The notes under the pieces are model-generated. The model was not told where the DNA came from. It did not search any database and saw only the letters and a list, made by a program, of their open reading frames with translations. 64,000 nt of DNA from positions 124,001-188,000 of the forward strand of contig NZ_JAJVKV010000006.1 of NCBI RefSeq assembly GCF_024198175.1. The letters run 5' to 3'. This document shows positions 8,055-15,581 of this stretch, piece after piece. The position numbers were made by a program, and so were the translations under genes. The stretch comes from Pyxidicoccus xibeiensis. Its GTDB lineage: Bacteria; Myxococcota; Myxococcia; Myxococcales; Myxococcaceae. Position 1 is the stretch's first letter. Each line of letters opens with the position of its first letter.

Positions 8055-11000
8055 ATGCGAACCCCGTTCTCATGGCTGACGGACCCGCTGCGTCCGCTGG
8101 CCCTCTCCATCCTCGGCACCAGCCTGCTGGCGCCGCTGCCTGTCTTTGCGGCGGACAAGTCCTCCGCCGACGCGCGTCCCGCCGAGGAGATGCTGGCCAC
8201 ACGCACCTCCGCGCTGGCGCCCGCGCGCGTCGTCGACCTGGGTCGGTCCACCCCCGCTGAAGACGGGCCGAGCCGTGGCATCGCCCCGGTGTCCCATGGC
8301 CGCTATGCCCTGACCACCAGCGAGGGCCTCACCTTCCATCGCACCGACCGGCCCGTGCGCGGCCTGCGCACCATCGACGTGTCCGGCTCCTCGCTCCAGC
8401 TCTATACGTGGGACGAGCAGCAGGCGGACGGCACCCAGAAGTCGCACTACGCCTTCAGCCGCGGCGGGCTGCTGCCCGTCGGCCGCGTGCAGGAGACGAC
8501 GTACCAGGTCCGCCTCCAGGAGTCGCAGTTCGACCCGCTGCGCACGCCCGAGCCCCTGCGCACGGGCATCCTGTCCGCGGACGCGGGCAACCAGCTGCAC
8601 CTGGTGCAGTTCCTGGCCGCGCCCATGCCCGAGTTCCGCGAGGCCATCGAGGCCGCGGGCGGCAAGGTGCTGCGCTTCCTCACCGACCACACCTACCTGG
8701 TGGAGATGAACCGGGACGTGAAGTCGCGCGTGGCGCAGCTCGGCTACGTGCGCTGGATTGGTGACTACCACCCCGAGTACCGCCTGGAGCGCGAGCTGCG
8801 TGACTCCCTGATGGGCGTGGCGCCGCGCCTGCCGGAGACGCAGCGCTACTCCATCATGCTGGGCGAGGGCGGCCGTGGCCGCCAGGACGCCGTGGCCAGG
8901 CTGGTGGAGCGCGTGGGCGGCAAGGTCGCCCTCATCGAGGACGGCGGCCTGCGCGTCGAGGCGACGCTCACCCAGGAGCAGCTCCAGCAGGTGGTGCGCG
9001 CCAACGAGGTGCAGTTCATCGACCGGTGGGGCGGACCCGGTGAGACGGACATGAACGCCGTCCGCGAGCTGGGCGGCGCCAACCACCTGGAGACGCTGAA
9101 GGGCTGGACGGGCCAGGGGGTGCGCGGAGAAATCTTCGACACCGAGCTGCTCCCCACCCACCAGGAGTGGCCCCACACGCCCATCATCCACAGCACGGGG
9201 ACCACGGGCGGCCTCCACGGCACGTCCGTCTACAGCAACATCTTCGGCCGGGGCACGGTGGCCAACGCGCGCGGAATGATTCCCAGCGGCCAGGGCATCT
9301 TCTTCCGCTACAACGAGTCCTCCCAGTTCGGCGGCGCCATCTCCCGCTACACCATCAACCAGGAGCTGACGGACCCGAACGGCCCGTACCGCGCCGTGTT
9401 CCAGACGTCGAGCGTGGGCAGCGCCCTGACGACGTCGTACACCACCATCTCCGCCGAGGTGGATGACTACCTCTTCAAGCACCCCATCCTCAGCACGCAG
9501 TCGCAGAGCAACGCGGGCAGCCGCAGCTCGCGGCCGCAGGCGTGGGCGAAGAACATCGTCTCGGTGGGCGCCTTCTACCACAACGACACCGTCAGCCGGA
9601 CGGATGACGTGTGGAGCTTCAGCGGCAGCATCGGCCCCGCGGCGGACGGCCGCATCAAGCCGGACCTGTCGTACTTCTACGACATGATCCACTCGGCCAC
9701 CGGCTCGGGGAACGCCAACTACACCGAGTTCGGCGGCACCAGCTCCGCGACGCCGCAGACGGCGGGCCACTTCGGCCTGCTGTTCCAGATGTGGCACAAC
9801 GGCGTGTGGTCCGGCCACGGCGGCGGCGCGGACGTCTTCGCCAGCCGGCCGCAGATGGCCACCGCCAAGGCGCTGATGATCAACATGGCGCACCGCTACA
9901 ACTGGCTGGCGGGCGGCAGCAACGCGGACATCGACCGCAACAAGCAGGGCTGGGGCACCTCCGACGTGAAGCGCCTGCTGGACCGCGCGTCCGTCACCAG
10001 CATCATCAACGAGACGGACGTGCTCGCCCCGCTGGGGGTCAAGGGCTACAACGTCAGCGTCGCCGCGGGGCAGACCGAGCTGAACGTCACCATGGTCTAC
10101 ACCGACCCGATGGGCACCGTGGGCGCCGCCCAGGCGCGCATCAACGACCTGTCGCTGCGTGTGACGTCGCCCTCGGGCGTCGTGTACTGGGGCAACAACG
10201 GCCTGACGGCGGGCAACACGTCCACCTCGGGCGGAGTGTCCAACAAGGTCGACACGGTGGAGAACGTCTTCCTGGCCAACCCCCAGGCGGGCATCTGGCG
10301 GGTGGACGTGTTCGCGGACGAGCTCGTCCAGGACGCGCGCCTGGAGACGCCGGGCGTGGTGGACGCGGACTACGGCCTGGTGGTGAGCGGCGGCCGCATC
10401 ATCGCGGGCGACCCGGAGATGACCCTGCCGAGCTACGGCAGCACCTTCACCAGCCCCACGCTGACGCGCGGCCTGTGGTTCACCTCGCCCACCCAGTTCA
10501 CCATCACCGGCCTGCAGGTCCCCAACGAGGCTGGCCACGCGCTGCAGAACATCGAGGTGGTGCGCTTCAACCCGGGCGTGACGCCGCCGACGTTCGCCTC
10601 CACCACCAACGCCTTCACGTCGCTGTTCCGCGCGGCGGGCGTGTCCTCCGGGCAGATCATCTCCGTGAAGATTCCCGTCTTCGCCGGTGACGTCATCGGC
10701 ATCCTGGGCGCCACGGGTGACGCCACGAACATGTACAACTCGTACTCCACCGGCAACAGCGGCACGTACGTGACGCACATCAACGGCCAGCCCGTGACGC
10801 TGAACCGCCTGGGCATGCAGTACAATCTGGCCAGCAACACGGCCCGGGAGCTGTTCAACTCGTCGGGGGCCATCTCCCGCGTCCGGATGCTCTACACCAC
10901 CAACAACCAGGTGCCGGCGCCGCCCTTCAGCAGCACCTTCAGCGGCGCAACCTTCACGCGCGGCCTGTGGTTCACCGCGCCCACCAGCTTCATCCTCACC

Positions 11001-11447
11001 GGTGTGCAGGTGCCCAACGAGGCCGGCCACGCGCTGCAGAACGTCCAGGTGGTGCGCTTCAGCCCCGGCGTGACGCCGCCCGCCTACTCCACCACCACCG
11101 ACTCCTTCACGTCGCTGTTCCGCTCCGTCGGCCAGCCGTCGGGCCAGGTGCTGCGGACCTTCGTCCAGGTCAACGCTGGAGACGTGATTGGCGTGCTGGG
11201 CGCCACGGGTGACGCCACCATGATGCACAACTCGTACTCGTCCAGCATCAGCGGGACGTTCAACGGCCACATCTTCGGCCAGCCGGTGACGCTGTATCGC
11301 CTGGGCATGCAGTTCAACCTCGCGAGCACCAGCGCCACGCAGCTGTGGACCGAGGCGGCCGGCAGCATCAGCCGCGTGTCGCTGTTCTACACGCGGGTGG
11401 GCGCGCTCCGGGGCGAGGAGCGCACGGCCAGCCTGACGCTGCACTAG
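8055..11447 (+). CDS. secreted S8 (subtilisin-family) serine peptidase with two C-terminal repeats
   Basis: A 1130-residue exported protease. A signal peptide covers residues 1 to ~33 (LALSILGTSLLAPLPVFAAD, cleavage after VFA). Residues ~60-330 form a long propeptide with two inhibitor-like segments. The catalytic triad is visible: Asp362 in EIFDTELLP, His388 in GLHGTSVYS, and Ser563 in GGTSSATPQT. The Asp and His contexts are divergent (no HGTHVAG), as in subtilases of the large myxobacterial secretome. A beta-sandwich follows at ~650-785. Two tandem repeats of about 160 residues end the protein (~793-952 and ~955-1112); each contains VPNEAGHALQN, GDVIG and LGATGDAT. They are probably adhesion or substrate-binding modules. 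Likely a nutrient-acquisition or predation enzyme, in a single-gene unit ended by the hairpin at 11474. Confidence 0.9.
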   Translation: MRTPFSWLTDPLRPLALSILGTSLLAPLPVFAADKSSADARPAEEMLATRTSALAPARVVDLGRSTPAEDGPSRGIAPVSHGRYALTTSEGLTFHRTDRPVRGLRTIDVSGSSLQLYTWDEQQADGTQKSHYAFSRGGLLPVGRVQETTYQVRLQESQFDPLRTPEPLRTGILSADAGNQLHLVQFLAAPMPEFREAIEAAGGKVLRFLTDHTYLVEMNRDVKSRVAQLGYVRWIGDYHPEYRLERELRDSLMGVAPRLPETQRYSIMLGEGGRGRQDAVARLVERVGGKVALIEDGGLRVEATLTQEQLQQVVRANEVQFIDRWGGPGETDMNAVRELGGANHLETLKGWTGQGVRGEIFDTELLPTHQEWPHTPIIHSTGTTGGLHGTSVYSNIFGRGTVANARGMIPSGQGIFFRYNESSQFGGAISRYTINQELTDPNGPYRAVFQTSSVGSALTTSYTTISAEVDDYLFKHPILSTQSQSNAGSRSSRPQAWAKNIVSVGAFYHNDTVSRTDDVWSFSGSIGPAADGRIKPDLSYFYDMIHSATGSGNANYTEFGGTSSATPQTAGHFGLLFQMWHNGVWSGHGGGADVFASRPQMATAKALMINMAHRYNWLAGGSNADIDRNKQGWGTSDVKRLLDRASVTSIINETDVLAPLGVKGYNVSVAAGQTELNVTMVYTDPMGTVGAAQARINDLSLRVTSPSGVVYWGNNGLTAGNTSTSGGVSNKVDTVENVFLANPQAGIWRVDVFADELVQDARLETPGVVDADYGLVVSGGRIIAGDPEMTLPSYGSTFTSPTLTRGLWFTSPTQFTITGLQVPNEAGHALQNIEVVRFNPGVTPPTFASTTNAFTSLFRAAGVSSGQIISVKIPVFAGDVIGILGATGDATNMYNSYSTGNSGTYVTHINGQPVTLNRLGMQYNLASNTARELFNSSGAISRVRMLYTTNNQVPAPPFSSTFSGATFTRGLWFTAPTSFILTGVQVPNEAGHALQNVQVVRFSPGVTPPAYSTTTDSFTSLFRSVGQPSGQVLRTFVQVNAGDVIGVLGATGDATMMHNSYSSSISGTFNGHIFGQPVTLYRLGMQFNLASTSATQLWTEAAGSISRVSLFYTRVGALRGEERTASLTLH

Positions 11448-11473
11448 TCAAGGCGCTGTGACGTGACACAGGA

Positions 11474-11506
11474 GGGCCCGTCCGGGACGTCTGTCCGGGC
11501 GGGCCC
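11474..11506. terminator. GC-rich hairpin between convergent genes
   Basis: GGGCCCG at 11474-11480 pairs with CGGGCCC at 11500-11506, and the inner CCGGGAC/GTCCGGG extends the stem. The location between two convergent stop codons suits a bidirectional terminator, though no T-run follows. Confidence 0.6.
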
Positions 11507-11514
11507 TTCGCGCT

Positions 11515-11865
11515 TCAGGCGGTGAACACCACCCCGTCCTCCACCCGCACGGGCCAGGGCGTGAGCCGGGCGCCCGCGCAGGGGCCTCCCACGCACAGCC
11601 CGTCCTTCGGCTGGAAGAGGGCGCCATGCCAGGAGCAGGCGATGAGCGACCTGTCCGGCGTGAGGTACCCGTCCAGCTTCTGCGCCAGCGGCAGGCCCGC
11701 ATGGGGACAGCGGTCCACGTAGCCGTGGACCTCGTCGCCCACGCGCACCAGGAAGCCGTGGAAGTACGCGTCGCCTATCTGCAGCACCAGGTTGCGCGCG
11801 CCAGGGTCCTCGAGCGCGGACACCGGCAACAGCCGCACGTCCGGCGGCGTCGTCCAGACCTTCAC
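11515..11865 (-). CDS. Rieske [2Fe-2S] domain protein
   Basis: A 116-residue soluble ferredoxin-like protein with the complete Rieske ligand set: CPHAG (residues ~53-57) and CSWHG (~76-80), giving two Cys and two His for a 2Fe-2S cluster. There is no signal or membrane segment, so it is cytoplasmic. It is the last gene of the hppD-hmgA operon, 10 bp after hmgA. Neither dioxygenase of that pathway needs a Rieske electron donor, so its role in tyrosine breakdown is unexplained. It could serve another oxygenase or simply be co-transcribed. Maleylacetoacetate isomerase and fumarylacetoacetase, the usual next steps, are not in the window. Confidence 0.85.
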   Translation of the reverse strand: MKVWTTPPDVRLLPVSALEDPGARNLVLQIGDAYFHGFLVRVGDEVHGYVDRCPHAGLPLAQKLDGYLTPDRSLIACSWHGALFQPKDGLCVGGPCAGARLTPWPVRVEDGVVFTA

Positions 11866-11875
11866 GGCGCGCGCC

Positions 11876-13213
11876 TCAGGGCAGCTTCGCCTTCTGGAAG
11901 CCGGACCAGCAGTGGTCGTAGTCGGACTGCAGCGTCGGGCTCTCCATGGCGGAGCGCGTCGGCCGGATGACCCAGCGCGACTCGAACATGAAGGCCAGCG
12001 TGTCCTTAAGCTTGTGCGGCTTCAGGTCCGCGTGGATGGCCTGCTCGTAGCTGGCCTGGTCCGGCCCGTGGCCGCTCATGCAGTTGTGCAGCGAGGCCCC
12101 GCCCGGCGCGAAGCCACCGGCCTTGGCGTCGTAGACGCCGTGCACCAGGCCCATGAACTCGCTCATCACGTTGCGGTGGAACCAGGGTGGCCGGAAGGTG
12201 TGCTCGGCCACCATCCAGCGCGGCGGGAAGATGACGAAGTCGCAGTTGGCCGTGCCCGGAAGCTCGCTCGGCGACGTGAGCACCGTGAAGATGGACGGGT
12301 CCGGGTGGTCGAAGCTCACCGTGTTGATGGTGTTGAACCGGGACAGGTCGTACTTGTACGGGGCGAGGTTGCCGTGCCAGGCGACCACGTCCAGCGGCGA
12401 GTGGTCGAACCGGGACTCCCACAGCCGCCCCAGGAACTTCTGCACCACCAGGGTGGGCCGGTCCACGTCCTCGTAGGCCGCCACGGGCGTCAGGAAGTCG
12501 CGCGGGTTGGCCAGGCCGTTCGCCCCGATGGGGCCCAGGTCCGGCAGCCGGAAGAAGGCGCCGTGGTTCTCACAGACGTAGCCGGAGGCCTGCCCGTCCG
12601 GCAGCTCGGCCCGGAAGCGCACGCCGCGCGGCACCACCGCGATTTCGCCCGGCGCCACGTCCAGCACGCCCAGCTCCGTCACGAGGCGCAGCTTCCCGGC
12701 GCCCGGGACGATGAGCAGCTCGCCGTCCGCGTCGTAGAACACCTTGTCCGTCATGGACCGGTTGGCGGCGTACAGGTGGATGCTGATGCCCGCGCCCGTC
12801 GCCGGGTCGCCGTTGCCGCCGTAGGTGCTGAGCCCCTCGATGAAGTCCGTGGGCTGCGCCGGGGGCGGCCGCGGGTCCCACCGCAGCCGGTTGGGCGAGA
12901 CGGGCACCTCGTCGAAGGGGCCGCTGCGCAGCAGCCCCTGCGGGTGGGGCTGGTACGCGGGGTGGTTGGCGCTGGGCCGGATGCGGTAGAGCCACGAGCG
13001 CCGGTTCTCCCGGCGCGGGGCGGTGAAGGCGGCGCCGGAGAGCTGCTCCGGGTAGAGCCCGAAGGGCGCCCGCTGCGGCGAGTTCTGCCCTTCGGGGAGC
13101 GCGCCGGGGACGGCCTCCGTCGCGAACTCGTTGCCGAAGCCGGAGAGGTAGCCGCCGGGGGCCATCTTCAGGGTGCTCCTGGGAGTGGTCCCGGCCTGCG
13201 TGTCGGTCGTCAC
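11876..13213 (-). CDS. hmgA: homogentisate 1,2-dioxygenase
   Basis: A 445-residue Fe(II) dioxygenase that cleaves the homogentisate ring to maleylacetoacetate in tyrosine and phenylalanine catabolism. The family opening YLSGFGNEFATEA is intact, as is QNSPQRAPFGLYPEQLSG. The iron-ligand region PPWFHRNVMSEFMGL supplies His and Glu, and the second His is in MSGHGPD. Length matches the family (430-445). It sits 30 bp downstream of hppD and 10 bp upstream of the Rieske gene, so the three are one transcription unit in pathway order for the first two steps. Confidence 0.96.
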   Translation of the reverse strand: MTTDTQAGTTPRSTLKMAPGGYLSGFGNEFATEAVPGALPEGQNSPQRAPFGLYPEQLSGAAFTAPRRENRRSWLYRIRPSANHPAYQPHPQGLLRSGPFDEVPVSPNRLRWDPRPPPAQPTDFIEGLSTYGGNGDPATGAGISIHLYAANRSMTDKVFYDADGELLIVPGAGKLRLVTELGVLDVAPGEIAVVPRGVRFRAELPDGQASGYVCENHGAFFRLPDLGPIGANGLANPRDFLTPVAAYEDVDRPTLVVQKFLGRLWESRFDHSPLDVVAWHGNLAPYKYDLSRFNTINTVSFDHPDPSIFTVLTSPSELPGTANCDFVIFPPRWMVAEHTFRPPWFHRNVMSEFMGLVHGVYDAKAGGFAPGGASLHNCMSGHGPDQASYEQAIHADLKPHKLKDTLAFMFESRWVIRPTRSAMESPTLQSDYDHCWSGFQKAKLP

Positions 13214-13243
13214 TGGGTGCGTCCTCCGCGGCTCCGAGAGGGC

Positions 13244-14317
13244 CTAGCGCTTCGTGTCGACCTTGATCACGCCGCGGCGGATCTGGTCAAGCTCGATGGA
13301 CTCGAAGAGCGCCTGGAAGTTCCCGTTACCGAACCCCTCGTTGCCCTTGCGTTGGATGATCTCGAAGAAGATGGGCCCGAAGAGGTTCTCGGTGAAGATC
13401 TGCAGCAGCAGCCCCTCCTGCTCGTTGCCGTCGATGAGGATGCGGTTCTTCCGCATCCGCGCCAGGTCCTCGCCGTGGTTGGGGATGCGCTTGTCGACGA
13501 GGTCGTAGTAGGTCTCGATGGTGTCCTGCAGGGCCACGCCGCGCTCGCGCAGCCGCTCCACGGTGCCGTAGATGTCGCGCGTGGTGAGCGCCAGGTGCTG
13601 GATGCCCTCGCCGTTGTACTGGCGGATGAACTCTTCAATCTGCGACTTGTCGTCCTGGCTCTCGTTCAGCGGAATCCGGATGTTGCGGTCCGGGGCAATC
13701 ATCGCCTGGCTGAACAGGCCCGTGGCCTGGCCCTTGATGTCGAAGTACTTCTGCTCGGCGAAGCCGAAGATGCGGCTGTAGAAGGCCGACCAGGTGCGCA
13801 TCTGGCCGCGGCGCACGTTGTGCGTCAGGTGGTCCAGCGACTCCAGGCCCACGCTGTTGCGGGCCTCGGCCTCGTCCGCGCCGGGAATCTTCACCCAGGA
13901 GTCATAGAGCGAGCCCTTCGCCCCGTGGCGGTCGACGAGATAGAGCAGGCTGCCGCCGATGCCCTCCAGGACATAGGAGCCCTCGCCCAGCGCGCCCCGG
14001 GAGGGGTCCGCCGCGCGGGCGCCGCGCTCCAGGGCCATCTCGTAGGCCCGCCGGGCATTGCCCACGCGGAAGGCCATGCCGTTGGCCGAGGGGCCGTGGG
14101 CCGCGCGGAACTCGGCGACCTGGCCCGTCGTCTCGCGGTTGATGAGCAGGTTGATGCCGCCCTGCTTGTAGCGGACCAGGTCCTTGCTCGGGTGCTTGGA
14201 GTACGCGGTGAACCCCAGCCGCTCCAGCAGCCTGACCATCACCTCCGGCGCGGGGCTCGTGAACTCCACGAACTCGAATCCGTCCAGGCCCAGCGGGTTC
14301 TCAGCCGTCTCCACCAT
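13244..14317 (-). CDS. hppD: 4-hydroxyphenylpyruvate dioxygenase
   Basis: A 357-residue Fe(II) enzyme that converts 4-hydroxyphenylpyruvate to homogentisate. It has two VOC-type halves. The C-terminal half holds the metal ligands: His in LDHLTHNV (~residue 175), His in GIQHLAL (~255), and Glu in GPIFFEIIQRKG (~335). NEGFGNGNFQALFESIE is the family C-terminus. The start at 14317 gives MVETAENPLGLDGFEFVEF, which fits the family; the open frame continues upstream without a plausible start. It is first in the operon, so the promoter should lie in 14318-14644. Confidence 0.96.
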   Translation of the reverse strand: MVETAENPLGLDGFEFVEFTSPAPEVMVRLLERLGFTAYSKHPSKDLVRYKQGGINLLINRETTGQVAEFRAAHGPSANGMAFRVGNARRAYEMALERGARAADPSRGALGEGSYVLEGIGGSLLYLVDRHGAKGSLYDSWVKIPGADEAEARNSVGLESLDHLTHNVRRGQMRTWSAFYSRIFGFAEQKYFDIKGQATGLFSQAMIAPDRNIRIPLNESQDDKSQIEEFIRQYNGEGIQHLALTTRDIYGTVERLRERGVALQDTIETYYDLVDKRIPNHGEDLARMRKNRILIDGNEQEGLLLQIFTENLFGPIFFEIIQRKGNEGFGNGNFQALFESIELDQIRRGVIKVDTKR

Positions 14318-14644
14318 GACACCGCCTCCGTGCTTCGCGTGGGGGCGCGCCGCCTGCCGCGCCCGAAGGGTCGAGGTCCCTCTTCGGAACCATTCGCGGC
14401 GCAAGGTAAGGACGGGGGTGGACAACGAAAAGTACAAAGCACAGGCAGAGACTGTCAGCCGTCCGCACAATGCAATGCGCCATGAACGGCGCCGGGAAGG
14501 CGCCCTCCGCGGCGGGTGGAGGGGGCCGAATCCTACCTTCCGGGGTGGAGCCGGAGCCCCCCGCCCCCGCAGCCGGCCCACCGAGGGAATGTCAGACCCC
14601 TCCGGTAGTCTCCTTTCATCAACGAAGCCGAAAGGAAGGCCGCC
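14318..14644. promoter_or_regulatory. divergent intergenic region between hppD and the gene at 14645
   Basis: The 327 bp separate divergently transcribed genes and should contain both promoters. A relatively A-rich patch at about 14431-14465 (GGACAACGAAAAGTACAAAG) is the most promoter-like part. A short inverted repeat, GGCGCC...GGCGCC, lies at about 14488-14503. GAAAGGAAGG lies 3-5 bases before the ATG of the rightward gene. No regulator binding site of known type was recognised. Confidence 0.35.
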
Positions 14645-15349
14645 ATGTCCACGACCACGACCATGACCACGACCACTCCTCGCGAGAACCCGCGCGTCTC
14701 CGTCAACAAGCTGGGCCAGTACCTCACCGCGACGCCGTCGCTCCGCAAGCGCATCATCCACGGACAGAAGCACCCGGTGGACCCGCAGTACCTGCGCTAC
14801 CCCGCCGCGGCGCAGGCCATCGTCGAGTTCCTCTGCGAGGGCCGCGACGAGGTCATCCTGCGCTACCACCAGCGTCGGCTGCTGAACGCCATGCCGGAGT
14901 CGGACTTCGACGCGCACCGCCTGGCGCTGTGCGCCGAGGCCCTGCAGCGCTGCCTCGTCGCCTCGGAAGGCCTGGCCAGCAAGGCCATTGCCAGCCCCGC
15001 GGACGCGGAGCTGCCGCCGCTGGAGCTGTCCGGCGTGGCCATCAGCGTGCGCCCGGAGGTGCTGCTGCGCAGCGTGGACGCGCAGGGGCAGATGCGCTCC
15101 GGCCTGCTGAAGCTCTACTTCTCCAAGCACACGCCGCTGGATGAGCGCGCGGGGCAGTACATCGCCACCGTGCTGCACCGCTACGCCGAGCAGCGGCTGG
15201 AGCAGCGCGGCCCGGTGGACCCGCGCCTGGTGGGCGTCTTCGACGTGTTCGCGGGCCGGCTGTTCCTCGCGCCCCGCGCCCAGCAGCGGCGGATGAACGA
15301 CGTGCTGCTCGCGTGCGAGGAGATTGCCGCGCGCTGGCACGTGAACTGA
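14645..15349 (+). CDS. conserved-looking hypothetical protein
   Basis: A 234-residue cytoplasmic protein that I do not recognise. It starts with a low-complexity Thr-rich tail (MSTTTTMTTTTPREN) encoded by repeated ACGACC triplet pairs. A well-ordered alpha/beta-looking body follows, with no signal peptide or membrane segment. Notable segments are SLRKRIIHGQKHPVDPQYLR, FLCEGRDEVILRYHQRRL and a C-terminal MNDVLLACEEIAARWHVN. Codon use matches its neighbours, AAAGGAAGG sits just before the ATG, and a strong hairpin follows, so it is very probably a real single-gene unit. It is divergent from hppD, but nothing links it to tyrosine catabolism. Confidence 0.75.
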   Translation: MSTTTTMTTTTPRENPRVSVNKLGQYLTATPSLRKRIIHGQKHPVDPQYLRYPAAAQAIVEFLCEGRDEVILRYHQRRLLNAMPESDFDAHRLALCAEALQRCLVASEGLASKAIASPADAELPPLELSGVAISVRPEVLLRSVDAQGQMRSGLLKLYFSKHTPLDERAGQYIATVLHRYAEQRLEQRGPVDPRLVGVFDVFAGRLFLAPRAQQRRMNDVLLACEEIAARWHVN

Positions 15350-15360
15350 CCCGCGTCATG

Positions 15361-15398
15361 GCGGCCGGCACGCGCGCCCCTCCCCGCGCGCCGGCCGC
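15361..15398 (+). terminator. strong GC hairpin after the hypothetical gene at 14645
   Basis: GCGGCCGGC-(A)-CGCGCG at 15361-15376 pairs with CGCGCGCCGGCCGC at 15385-15398, giving about 14 base pairs with an 8-nt loop, only 11 bp past the stop codon. No T-run follows, which is common in such GC-rich genomes. Confidence 0.6.
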
Positions 15399-15515
15399 CC
15401 TCGGTGACGGGCACCGGGCACCCGGCCACGGCTCCAAGCCCGGCGGTGTCCGGTGTCCGTTTCCGGGACGCTTCATCCCGCTTCCGTGAAGCCTCCGGGC
15501 GCGCGCGGGCGGAGC

Positions 15516-15563
15516 GCGCATGCAACCCCCTGGGGTTGCTTCGGCCCCGGGGTTGGCATGTGC
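15516..15563. promoter_or_regulatory. dyad element upstream of the orphan permease gene
   Basis: GCGCATGCAACCCC (15516-15529) pairs with GGGGTTGGCATGTGC (15549-15563), a near-perfect inverted repeat apart from one bulge and one mismatch. A competing inner hairpin, CAACCCC-CT-GGGGTTG (15523-15538), uses the same left arm, so two mutually exclusive structures exist. It ends 18 bp before the ATG at 15582, where it could act as an operator or as a leader that sequesters the ribosome site. Confidence 0.4.
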
Positions 15564-15581
15564 TTCGCTTAGGGGCACGCC

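Noticed and set aside
8070..11444. An 1124-codon antisense frame over the whole S8 peptidase gene
   Set aside because: Product is His/Val/Arg-rich without domains, and the sense frame has a signal peptide and full catalytic triad.
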